This document shows positions 54,545 to 64,000 of a stretch of 64,000 nt of DNA, in pieces; the stretch's first letter is position 1, and every line of letters starts with the position of its first letter. The stretch comes from Nilaparvata lugens (taxonomy: Eukaryota > Arthropoda > Insecta > Hemiptera > Delphacidae). The stretch is taken from the NCBI RefSeq assembly GCF_014356525.2, contig NC_052512.1, positions 381,541 to 445,540 of the forward strand, in the 5' to 3' direction. Both the position numbers and the translations under genes were made by a program. The notes under the pieces are model-generated. The model saw only the letters and a list, made by a program, of their open reading frames with translations, was not told the origin of the DNA and did no database searches.

Positions 54545-55062
54545 CTGCTCCTTGTACAGCGGCCCGTTGGCTGCCGTACGTCCCCGACCTCCTGTCCTTG
54601 TACAGCGGCCCGTTGGCTGCCATACGGCCCCAACCTCCTGTCCTTGTACAGTGGCCCATTGGCTGCCGTACGTCCCTGACCTCCTGTCGTGGTACAGCGG
54701 CCCGTTGGCTGCCGTACGTCACTATCCTTCCATCCTCCCAGGGCACAGCGGCCCATTGGCTGCCATCCCTTTCCACCTGTCCTCCAGGGCACAGCAGCCC
54801 GTTGGATGCCGTCTCTATCCTTCCATCCTCTCAGGGCACAGCAGCCTATTGGCTGCCGTCCCTATCCATCCATCCTCCCAGGGCACAGCGGCCCATTGGC
54901 TGCCGTCCCTATCCTCTCATCCTCCCAGGGCACAGCGGCCCGATGGCTGCTGTCCCTATTCTTACATTCTCCCAGGGCACAGTGGCCTGTTGACTGCCAT
55001 CCCTTTTCACCCATCCTCCCAGGGCACTGCGGCCTGTTGGCTGCCGTCCCTCCTGTCTATCC
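54545..55062 (+). repeat. 46-47 bp minisatellite, about 11 units
   Basis: ACAGCGGCCCGTTGGCTGCC starts units at 54556, 54602, 54648, 54694, 54745, 54791, 54838, 54885, 54932, 54979 and 55026. The unit is not a multiple of three, so the several overlapping long frames on both strands (up to 237 codons) are by-products of the missing stops. Confidence 0.95.
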
Positions 55063-55821
55063 TTCCTCTTCCTACTATACTGGAGCAGAGCCGAGGCCGT
55101 ATGGCCAATACAAAATTACCTCGAAGTGGTGTCATCAGAGTAGAGAGCGACCTTCATGCCGTCAGAAGCACCAAGAGGTGCTGTCCACAACAGCTAAGGC
55201 ACAAAGAAGGAAGAAGAGGAACTTCGACTTGCCTCCTTTCCCCGCCCACATTAAAACTGAGCTAGGTCATCCAGGAGCAACACCTGGGTATCAATCACCA
55301 ACCTCTGAAGCTACTTAGGGCGTACGTGATAGCCTCTTCCAGTCGCGCATGGGCACTAAATTTTGTTAAAAATAAAAAAAACAAAATTTTTCAGAATTTT
55401 TTTTCAACTTGAATTATATTTTTTTGTGTTGTTAGAGGTGGAAAATACTCAAATTATAGCTCAAAATCATTGTGATTTTCTCTCATTCAGTTTAAGCAAT
55501 ACCTACCAGTGGCTCATGTATCCTAAAATTTGCCTAAATATAGAAAAGAATCACATTTTTCACAGAACATAACTTGAGCATTTTCAATCACTGTGGGCTA
55601 CTTTAAGACAAGTTTTACCATCCTTATATAATATGATACAATAATATGATGATTGAGCATAGAAAAACGAGCTTGGTACATTGCTTTTTCATTTCACAAA
55701 TTCTAGAATACAAGAAACTGTTGAATGTTATTGGACAAACTGAATTAGGAAATGAAGCAAGATTAAATTCCCAAAACTGTCCAATTTAATGTCAAGAATC
55801 AAATCATGAAGCGATAATTCG
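55063..55821. other. Non-coding, nothing recognised
   Basis: GC-richer to about 55320, then AT-rich. A frame through 55318 continues from the minisatellite but has no domain. Confidence 0.4.
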
Positions 55822-56211
55822 ATGATAGAGCAGGCCCACTCGAAACAGTATCGTAGAGTAATAAAAGAAGAGCACTACTCCCTTATTCAAGGCTCACTCT
55901 ACATCAGTCATGCTACTCTAAACTCTGGAAGCTCAGGAGAAATCGTTAAATCTGTTATTTCTCATCTATCTGAACATGAAATATCTCTTGAAAACTTGAT
56001 TGTCATTGGCTGCGATGGTACTGCAGCTGTCAATACAGGTTTAAAATCTGGTTTGATCCGCCGAATGAAAATACCTCTACAATGGGCAATTTGTCTCCTA
56101 CACTTCAATGAGTTGCCGTTTCAGCTTTTATTTGAACACCTTGACGGCATTACAACAAGCCTACTCCCTCTAAAGGGCCATTGGTGGTGTCACGATGTAT
56201 ATTGTAACTAG
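55822..56211 (+). pseudogene. Fragment of a transposon-derived protein
   Basis: The 129-residue frame includes LENLIVIGCDGTAAVNTGLK, SGLIRRMKIPLQWAICLLHF and NELPFQLLFEHLDG. CDGT..NTG followed by QW..C.LH.NELP..HLDG is a pattern I associate with a widespread hemipteran/cnidarian repeat-borne protein, probably with an RNase H-like transposase fold. The C-terminus diverges after LDGITTS, and the N-terminus is incomplete. The assignment is tentative. Confidence 0.45.
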
Positions 56212-56697
56212 AGAAAGGAATTGAATTTAGGGCTCATTTATTTGACGCTCGGCTATCTTTCATAGAATCTGAGGGGTCAACGTTCAAGCCAGCCACTGGC
56301 CTACCGCTCAGCGGTGCTGCGCATCCTCTCACCCCTCCCTCTCGGTCACTGAGGGAGGCTCGAGAAAGGCTAGCAGGAGGCAGTCGAGTTCGGAGAGCCA
56401 AGTCGAGCGGTCGAGAGAGGTGAGAAGGAGGCAGCGAGCAGCTAGCAACGTCACAGTACGTTTTGTACTAAGTGAACTCTGATTTCTTCAGCGACCGGGA
56501 GTTGTGTTGAGGCTAAAGACGATTAGCCTCCAACACGGTGAACTCCACTGCTCTACACTCGTTTGGGCGAGTGTTGAACGACATTTAACCTGTTTAGACG
56601 AAGGGCTACCAGTTTCGACCAATGGCGACACGTCAGGTTTGGTCGAAACCTGACTCCCCATTGGTAGACCACCAGTGGGACATCGAGGCGCAAGAGG
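56212..56697. other. Gypsy-like leader with possible primer-binding site
   Basis: TGGCGACACG at 56623 resembles a gypsy primer-binding site for tRNA-Arg. It is framed by an 11-bp inverted repeat (GTTTCGACCAA at 56612-56622 and its complement at 56639-56649). No LTR copy was found elsewhere in the window to confirm it. Confidence 0.3.
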
Positions 56698-58185
56698 ACA
56701 TCTGGGAAGGTGTGGAAAAACCTTTCCCGCGACTCCGCGGCCGATCCGGACCCCAGGAGGACAGCTGGTGCCCGGCAAGTGGGACTTAGGAAAGTACAGA
56801 GTGCTGGCCGCCGCAGCGCACAAATCCAGTGATGGAACGAGAAAGGACATCTAGGAAGGTGTGGAAAAACCTTTTCCGCGACTCCGCGGCCGATCCGGAC
56901 CCCAGGAGGACAGCTGGTGCCCGGCAAGTGGGACTTAGGAACGTCCAGAGTGCTGGCCGCCGCAGCGCACTAATCCAGTGCGGGATTGAGAAAGGACATC
57001 TAGGAAGGTGTGGAAAAACCTTTCCCGCGACTCCGCGGCCGATCCGGACCCCAGGAGGACAGCTGGTGCCCGGCAAGTGGGACTTAGGAAAATCCAGAGT
57101 GCTGGCCGCCGCAGCGCACTGATCCAGTGCGGTATCGAGAAAGGACATCTAGGAAGGTGTGGAAAAACCTTTCCCGCGACTCCGCGGCCGATCCGGACCC
57201 CATGAGGACAGCTGGTGCCCGGCAAGTAGGACTTAGGGAAGTCCAGAGTGCTGGCCGCCGCAGCGCACTGATCCCGTGCGGGATCGACAAAGGACATCTG
57301 GGAAGGTGTGGAAAAACCTTTCCCGCAACTCCGCGGCCGATCTGGACCCCAGGAGGACAGCTGGTGTCCGGCCAGTAGGACTTAGGAAAGTCCAGAGTGC
57401 TGGCCGCCGCAGCGCACTAATCCAGTGCGGGATCGAGAAAGGACATCTAGGAAGTGTGGAAAAACCTTTCCCGCAACTCCGCGGCCGATCCGGACCCCAG
57501 GAGAACAGCTGGTGTCCGGCCAGTAGGACTTGGGAAAGTCCAGAGTGCTGGCCGCCGCAGCGCACTATATAGTGCAGGATCGAGAGAGGACATCTGGGAA
57601 GGTGCGGAAAAACCTTTCCCGCAACTCCGCGGCCGATCCGGACCCCAGGAGGACAGCTGGTGCCCGGCAAGTAGGACTTAGGAAAGTCCAGAGTGCTGGC
57701 CGCCGCAGCGCACTAATCCAGTGCGGGATCGAGAAAGGACATCTGGGAAGGTGTGGAAAAACCTTTCCCGCGACTCCGCAGCTGATCCGGACCCCAGGAG
57801 GACAGCTGGTGTCCGGCCAGTAGGACTTAATAAAGTCCAGAGTGCTGGCCGCCGCAGCGCACTAATCCAGTGCGGGATCGAGAAAGGACATCCAGGAAGG
57901 TGTGGAAAAACCTTTCCCGCAACTCCGCGGCCGATCCGGACCCCAGGAGGACAGCTGGTGCCCGGCAAATAGGACTTGGGAGAGTCCAGAGCGCGAGCCG
58001 CCGCAGCGCACTAATCCAGTGCGGGATCGAGAAAGGACATCTAGGAAGGTGTGGAAAAACCTTTCCCGCAACTCCGCGGACGATCCGGACCCCAGGAGGA
58101 CAGCTGGTGCCTGGCAAGTAGGACTTAGGAAAGTCCAGAGTGCTGGCCGCCGCAGCGCACTGATCCAGTGCGGAAGCGTAAGAGA
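56698..58185 (+). repeat. 149-bp minisatellite, 10 units
   Basis: ACATCT(G/A)GGAAGGTGTGG starts units at 56698, 56847, 56996, 57145, 57294, 57443, 57590, 57739, 57888 and 58037, with an eleventh diverged unit to about 58260. Units are over 90 percent alike by eye and GC-rich. The unit length of 149 shifts the frame each time, so the many open frames on both strands are shadows. It lies just upstream of a gypsy-like gag. Confidence 0.97.
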
Positions 58186-58624
58186 ACCTCTGGGAAGGCC
58201 AGGGAAGGCCTTTACCAGAGCTCCGCGTCCAACCCGGACCCCGGGAAGACACCCGGTGCCCAAGGACTAAGACTTAATCCCGACACGAAGCCTTTCCTCA
58301 AGACTAACACCGCAAGTTTCCTGTTCCCTTCTTTCTGCGACCAACCCTGTTTGGCAGTGCGAAAGCACGGCCCCTCTTTCCTAAAAGAGGGAAACATTTC
58401 TCCAAAGCACTCAAGACCCTTTTTCAACCCCCAACCCGAACGAGGGTGGTTGATGGACGCCCCACCAAGACTCCCGTCCCCTGCCGCGGCCCTCCCAGTC
58501 GCTGACTGAGTTTAGCCGGCCCAGAGCAACACTGGGAACTCTGATAGAGATAGGTGTGGGCAAAGATCTACTCAGAAGATTGGCACACGAACGTGGGGCA
58601 CAAGGCAGGAGGAGAAAAACAGCA

Positions 58625-59330
58625 ATGAGTGCAGAGGAGAAATGTAGTCGCGCCGGAGAAGACCAAGAGGCGCGAGAGGATAGCAGCGATCCAGGAGTGT
58701 CCTGGATTTACAAACTCCACCGGAAAGAAGCAGTGGATCTAGCAGCAGCAGCAGGGCTACCTACAACAGGTACAATGGCAGAGCTAAGGAAGGTTCTTGT
58801 GGATCATCACAGGAAGACGGCAGAGGAAGCCAGCAACCTGAACCAGGCTAGCAATGGAGCTAGCACAAGCTACCACCAGGCGGAAGGAGCACGTCTCTGT
58901 GGCCTCCTGTAGAGGAGGATCATCAGGAGTCTTCTAGACTCGGGAAGCTGCCCGAGGAGGCCTCACCAGCCTCCGATGGCGAATCATGCCATTCATGGGT
59001 GTATCGATTGCGGAGCAGAGACGCGGTCGAATTACTCCTAGACTCGGTGCCCATAGACGGCACCTGTTCCGAGTTGCGGAGAGTGTTAACGGAGCAGCGG
59101 CAGCGATGCCTCACGATGCTACCGCTGCTCTCCGCTAAAGAGGCGGTGATGCAACCAGCGCCACCGAGGTCAATGTCGGCGCATGTGGACGCTGGCCCAC
59201 TGTATCATGCGAGACCTGCATTAGTGCGACCAGAAGAGTCGTCGGCGCACCAGTACAGGCCACGACAGGCACCGCACTCACCGGTCGGGCTGCAGCCCAC
59301 CATACACCATTTATGGACCCAGGGACGGTG
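58625..59330 (+). pseudogene. Gypsy-like gag N-terminus with two SAP-like repeats
   Basis: From a start at 58625 (in a frame open since 58556) comes SWIYKLHRKEAVDLAAAAGL then TTGTMAELRKVLVDHH, ending at a stop at 58912. In the next frame a second similar unit reads WVYRLRSRDAVELLLDSV then DGTCSELRRVLTEQRQ. The L...(E/D)AV.L....G..(T/D)GT..ELR..L pattern is a SAP-like motif common at the start of insect gypsy gags. The duplication within one gag is notable. Confidence 0.55.
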
Positions 59331-59340
59331 TGCGATAAGG

Positions 59341-60060
59341 TGCGAGATGGAGGTTGTCATATGATGGCAACGGAGACGCTCCTAGCTTTCTAGAGCGTCT
59401 CGAGGAGTTACAACAAACCTACGGGCTGACAGGGGAGCAGTTGTTCCGGCGCTACAGAAATGCTAGCGGGAAGGTGTTCCTTATGGATGCGGAACCGAAG
59501 AGGGTTCTGGCAGCATTGGAACGATTTTGTAAGGGACTTTCGGTCTCGTTATTATCCAGCAACCTACGAGGAAGACCTGGATGCTCAAATCCTGGGTCGA
59601 CGGCAGCGTGAAGGCGAGGCTATCGACGCTACGTAGAAGAACTTCAGACTCTCATGAGGAAAAGAGGAGATTTTTCAATCAATCACCAGCTACAGAGGCT
59701 GTACAAGAATCTTCTACCCCGGTACAAGCTGTACATTAGGGAAGCAGAAGTCTATTCGGTGGACGATCTACTCAGGCTGGCCAGGCAGTACGAGAGGATA
59801 AAGTCGGAGGAGAAAAGTGCTCAGCAGAGGCAGAGGGCTGTGAAACAGGAAGAGGTTCGTAAACCTGTGAAAGCGCGCCCCGAGCCAGAGCCTACAACTT
59901 CACAACGGCGAGTGGAGACGACTCCAGTAGGACCTACCTGGTGGCATTGCAAGAAAGAGGGTCACTGGAGTTTGGAATGCCCTGAGATTTCTCTCTGCGT
60001 GGGCTGTAGAAAACCTCGTCCCAGTTGCACCTGTGAGAAGGATCAGAAGAGGGCGACAGA
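59341..60060 (+). pseudogene. Gypsy-like gag capsid and zinc-knuckle region
   Basis: Segments read WRLSYDGNGDAPSFLERLEE, LTGEQLFRR, then in other frames a DFRSRYYPATYEEDLDAQI-like stretch and MRKRGDFSINHQLQRLYKNL, YIREAEVYSVDDLLRLARQY. This is the retrotransposon gag core of insect gypsy elements. A zinc knuckle follows as WWHCKKEGHWSLEC: the first Cys of CX2CX4HX4C is Trp. A second Cys cluster (CVGCRKPRPSCTC) comes next. Confidence 0.75.
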
Positions 60061-60109
60061 CAAAGCCGCAGTGGTGAGAAATAAGAACCAGCTCCAACTG
60101 GAACCGGAG

Positions 60110-60315
60110 TCGCAGTTCGACAACAGACTGTATACCACAGTCGAGGTAGCTGGCCACCAGTATCGAGCACTACTCGATACAGGAGCTGAGTCCAACTACT
60201 TAAGCTTGGCAACGTTTGCGAGCTTAGAGGCAGCTGGATGTGCAAGGAGAACTGCGACGGAGAGAGGCGCGATTCTGGCGAATGGAACCGCGGCGCTGTG
60301 CCGGGCACTCTCTTT
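60110..60315 (+). pseudogene. Gypsy-like aspartic protease start
   Basis: In frame with the zinc-knuckle region: VEVAGHQYRALLDTGAESNY, with the D-T-G active site, then SLATFASLEAAGC. The match ends near 60315, where the sequence turns AT-rich and the frame runs on only to 60382. No reverse transcriptase follows, so the element is truncated in pol. Confidence 0.7.
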
Positions 60316-62013
60316 AATTCAGGCCTTTTCCCAAGTTATAATAGTAAATTTAATACGCAATAGACTAGAGCCATTATTGTAAGTGAGTTAGCGAAATAAA
60401 TTATTTTCTCTCTCTATTATGAACGGCCATGACTTCGAGTTTCCCATGATAGATATTTAAAAATTGTGGCTCCGAGTCATCGAGGAATGTAGATTATGGA
60501 ATTATCTCTAAAACTTAGCCTTCTTGTCGCAACATAAAATGCGATAAGTTGGAAAACAGCAAGCATTGAAATTATAACAACTACCGATTTTGCAGTTACT
60601 ATTGGTCCAAAGACTCTAGAAGCCACGCGACGATGGTCAAATTGATTCCTTTCGCCCAATTGGAGACCTGTTTCTAAATACAGTAGTGGGGCGATTCCCC
60701 AGCCGACAGACCAGATTACGTTCCGGAGGACTTTGCTAGGAGCACTACGAGAGTAAAGATGTAGTCATTATGTTTCGCCCTTTTTGGGCAAGTTTACAAG
60801 CTTATATCATTAGTTAGTTTTATTTTTATTAAAGTTTGAATTTTCTGGTAGTGCCATGTCCTGAAAGGTTTAATCGTGTTTCTTCATCATGTACGAATAA
60901 TTGTTTCTTCAAATAACCGCTAAGGTACGTAAAATAAGGTTAAAATATAATTTAGGGAATTTATTGATTGAAACTTCCATGAGAGTATTGAATAATTAAG
61001 CCTGTTATTTTTCAAGTTAATAATATTGATTGAGAATAATCCTTTTGATTTTATTAGTGAGGAAGATACTTATAATTTTTTTCTACAGAAGTATAGAAAG
61101 TTTTCAGTTACGTTACATTTGAGTTATTGTTTCTGGAGATATATATCGTAGAGTATTGCTGAAAGTCAGGAAGATAGCCTTTAAATGGAATGAAACTTTT
61201 AAGATTATGTTCATATTGAGTTTATGACATTTTTAATTTATATTTTTCAGACTCTGTTTTCTTATGTCATTAAGGCTGTCGAATGATTTAGTAAATTTTT
61301 ATGATAGAAATCTTAATAGACGAAGAAGAAAGTTTTTCTTTTCAGGAAAAATATTAATGAATGTTCAAATTTTAATACAATTTAAATTACTTTCTATGTG
61401 TTTACTAATTTTATTTAATTAAGGTAAAAATTCCACAAGATGAATCTTATAAGGCAAACATTATCTTTCCTTAAAGTGAAATTTTCAATATTTTTTTCTT
61501 TTATTGTGTTATAAAGTGTCTTGTTTTATTAGGTGATAAATTCATAATTTCAGTTGATACTAGTTTTTGGACTTGTATTTGTAGGTAAATCAAATCATAA
61601 ACTCTGGAATGTTCATTTTTAATTAAGGTTCTGAGCAGTTTTGGCGAATGCCCGTTATTTACACTTGGATTGCGTCCTATAGTTCATAAATAATAAATAA
61701 AATAAATGTTGGCTGGCGCACAAGTTTCCAACAATACTAGCCGAGCTACTATATGAAAAATTATATTTGATTTCGCAAACCAAACGAAAAATATCATATA
61801 AGTTAGCATCATTTCAATTTGAATTATTTGTGAAGAAAGATCCATTAATTCTGATAAAAAGAATCAGTAGTTTAAAGATAAAAATCTATATAAAATGAGT
61901 ATTCAAAGAATGAGAGAATTTAATTAATTGTAATCAATAGATAACTCCTGTTTTAGCTTTTGATGAATTGTAGGAAGAGTTAGAAATTAATGCTGTAATA
62001 CATTTATTTACAG
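60316..62013. other. Non-coding, nothing recognised
   Basis: AT-rich sequence after the break in the gypsy-like element. A 60-codon minus frame (60477-60659) has one hydrophobic stretch but no other support. Confidence 0.45.
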
Positions 62014-62160
62014 CGGTTCATGTGTGTTCCCAAACCAACTTCTTGTACTACCACCCCTTTGGTTCCGCAACTTTATGTAACACCGCTTCAAGACACCCGT
62101 TCAGACGACAGGTCTAGGGACGTAAGAGGACGTCGCCGTCAAGCCAAATTCAACCGGTAA
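62014..62160 (+). CDS. Possible terminal coding exon, unknown gene
   Basis: A good acceptor (CATTTATTTACAG) is followed by 48 open codons and TAA at 62158-62160. The stretch is clearly GC-richer than its flanks. The product reads FMCVPKPTSCTTTPLVPQLY and ends in an Arg-rich tail (DVRGRRRQAKFNR). I do not recognise it; it could also be part of a decayed retroelement. Confidence 0.3.
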   Translation, partial: RFMCVPKPTSCTTTPLVPQLYVTPLQDTRSDDRSRDVRGRRRQAKFNR

Positions 62161-64000
62161 AAGCTCACCGCCAAAAACAAGGTACTGTAACCCCGACGAT
62201 AAAGCAACGTACAAACCAACGAAAGTGCAGTGTAGTGAAACAAAGGTTCATTCGAGAATGTCAATCAAAAGTGGGGATTCAAAATTATTATGAAATGGGT
62301 TATATGGGTTACTATCGACGAAATTTGGGTTCAACGGGTTTTTTTCTTTCTTGAGTAATTTCATGTTGAAATTGATTGGTTATTTTATGACTGATCTTGT
62401 TTGGTTTTGTGACGTATTGCTATCTAAACGGGGATAGTAATGCGCCCCCGAATCAGATGAAGAATGTCAACAAAGTACATGATATTGTTGTTTCTGTTGT
62501 TCGATTTTAGCTGCCAATGTTTATTGAAGCTGTTGTATTTTCTATTATTTCAAATTGTAGTGTTATTCTATAGTATAAACCTATCAAATCAGGCATGGCA
62601 AGATTAATTGAAGTTTTCTTGACTCTAGCCCGTTCACCTGCATGAATTAGGTATAGACTCAGGTATTTTCTAGATGTGTCGGCCTATTCTAAATTCTAAA
62701 TATTTATTCTAAATTATCTTCTTAGGCACACAACTGCGCCGACTCTGCTGTCTAGAGATATTTAAATCTCTGGAATTCAAATTTTCTAAAAATTAAATTT
62801 TTCATAACTTACTCTAATAATACTAGATCAATTTTTCTGAGTCTATACTTAATAATTCATTCTGTGAACGTGTTAACTGTCAATATTTGGGTTTGGAGTT
62901 GAATGAATAATTTATAGTTGCTACTCCAATTTTTCTGAAGTTTAAATAATTGTAGATGAAACAGGAAGTTATTCAGTTATGTTAAACCATTAAAATGATA
63001 ATCTTTTGAAGTGCTTAAAGATAAAGTCAAGTATCATTGAGGCTTAAGTTGAAAGTATTCTGAACTTCATATTGAAATTGATCATTGATATTGAAAGGTT
63101 TAACGTTAGAATAAAAAGGGTAGAAGAAACTAGGACAGGTGAGAAAAAACTGATTCTAAGTGCTGAATAAATTTTTGTATTCTGTAATTCCGTGAATGAT
63201 GATAGAAATTATTGTAATGTCAACGTACGTATTCTGGTCTCACGTCTGGTAGTTGAATATCATTATAGTAGTAGTGAAAGTGAATATTGAGATTTTAAAG
63301 GTCAACCCAAGTAAATTAGGAAAATTCGGAAATTATTATGGGAGAATGTTTGAGGAAAATAGGAAATTTTTTTGATAAGTTTAGGTAGATCGAAGGTAAT
63401 CAGTGAATAAATAGGAAACTGTTTTATTAGTATTGTTGATATGTATTTGAAAAGTTGATGAGTAGTTTTGGCCTTGAGATGTTTGAACTAAATAATTAGA
63501 TATGTAGATTAAAGTTTAACGATGATCAAATCCTTGGGAATTTGTATAAAAATAAGTTGATTCAGATGAGGTTGTTAAGTCCCTTTATCAGTAATGTTTA
63601 TTCTCGAAAAGGTGAATCAGTTTTATATTGGAAATATTGTTTTTTAGGTGTGATTTTTGCGGTAGGCATGCGTAGTAATAGTGTAAAGATCCGTTGTGTT
63701 GGTGACGTTTCCTGTAGGCTGTGGGAATTTTTTTTTTTTGTTTAGTTGAGACTCAAGATTTAGAGGAGGACAAGGGGATGTCCTGCCTGTGTGTGTTGTT
63801 GTTGAATTTAGGTAATCGGCGCGAGTGTAGGTCCGTGTCCAGAGAGAACGGAGCACTGCCCGAAAGTTGTCCATGTAACAAATCAAGGAATTTAGCTGTG
63901 ACTAACCTTGCAAATTTGTACGGTGGAATTGTATAATTTTAGCGAAAGGCACCGAAGATGGTGTGAGCTAAGATTTTTTTGTATCTAGTAAACGGTCTGG
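62161..64000. other. Non-coding, nothing recognised
   Basis: AT-rich to about 63700, then slightly GC-richer. Short overlapping frames at 63542-63936 show no domain. No repeat shared with the rest of the window was seen. Confidence 0.45.

Noticed and set aside
54448..55318. Long overlapping frames on both strands
   Set aside because: Unit length of 46-47 bp rotates frames; absence of stops in a GC-rich repeat explains them.
56488..58270. Many 65-145 codon frames on both strands
   Set aside because: All lie in the 149-bp minisatellite and repeat each other in rotating frames.
60477..60659. Small membrane protein or envelope remnant
   Set aside because: One hydrophobic stretch in a 60-codon frame is weak; no signal peptide or neighbouring env sequence.
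1..64000. CRISPR arrays, bacterial operons, phage
   Set aside because: Direct repeats here are minisatellites or LTRs without spacer structure, and the coding content is eukaryotic retroelements.

Overview
This window looks like repeat-dense, AT-rich, intron-bearing nuclear DNA from an insect. The evidence is BEL/Pao, Ty3/gypsy, RTE-like and CR1/Jockey-like retrotransposons with insect-type sequence features, a tRNA-derived SINE, long microsatellites and minisatellites, GT-AG splice signals, and TTAGG-like motifs. A hemipteran such as a planthopper is my guess from general resemblance of the repeats; nothing here proves it. I see no bacterial operons, rRNA genes, CRISPR arrays or intact tRNA genes. 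One 100-base run of N (20702-20801) marks an assembly gap.

Region by region: 1-4400 holds dispersed palindromic repeats, a 0.8 kb CA microsatellite, a MITE-like element and a small inverted repeat with a tRNA T-arm-like core. A probable host exon of an annexin-family gene lies at 4408-4611 (minus). From about 5605 to 17500 there is one minus-strand CR1/Jockey-like retrotransposon broken into three pieces by two later insertions: an RTE-like element (7174-10773) and a 4 kb palindromic, foldback-like element (11563-15585). The foldback arms carry a 30-bp minisatellite whose every unit resembles a nuclear-receptor binding site, and its centre holds a fragment of another gene. From 18042 to 27841 lies a BEL/Pao element whose 5' LTR was split by a plus-strand non-LTR element (18455-22916) with a perfect 10-bp target duplication. 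The BEL sits in one unit of a tandem duplication whose second unit (28133-28800) still shows the empty site.

From 28800 to 38600 the sequence is mostly unrecognised, with short MITE-like, SINE and non-LTR remnants and one possible exon (37050-37140). An 11 kb minus-strand gypsy element (38703-49708) with very long 2.3 kb LTRs, a 4-bp target duplication and most of its integrase deleted comes next. From 49713 to 53100 there are interspersed repeats with Helitron-like ends and a complete SINE with a 12-bp target duplication. From 54430 to 60315 there is a GC-rich block: a TATA-containing segment, a 46-47 bp minisatellite, a transposase-like fragment, a 149-bp minisatellite and a decayed gypsy gag-protease region. 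The last 3.7 kb is unrecognised apart from a possible terminal exon (62014-62160).

Almost every protein-like segment is retroelement debris with frameshifts and stops. The scientific value of the window lies in its insertion stratigraphy (three nested systems with readable target sites), the foldback element with regulatory-like arrays, and a few likely host exons.
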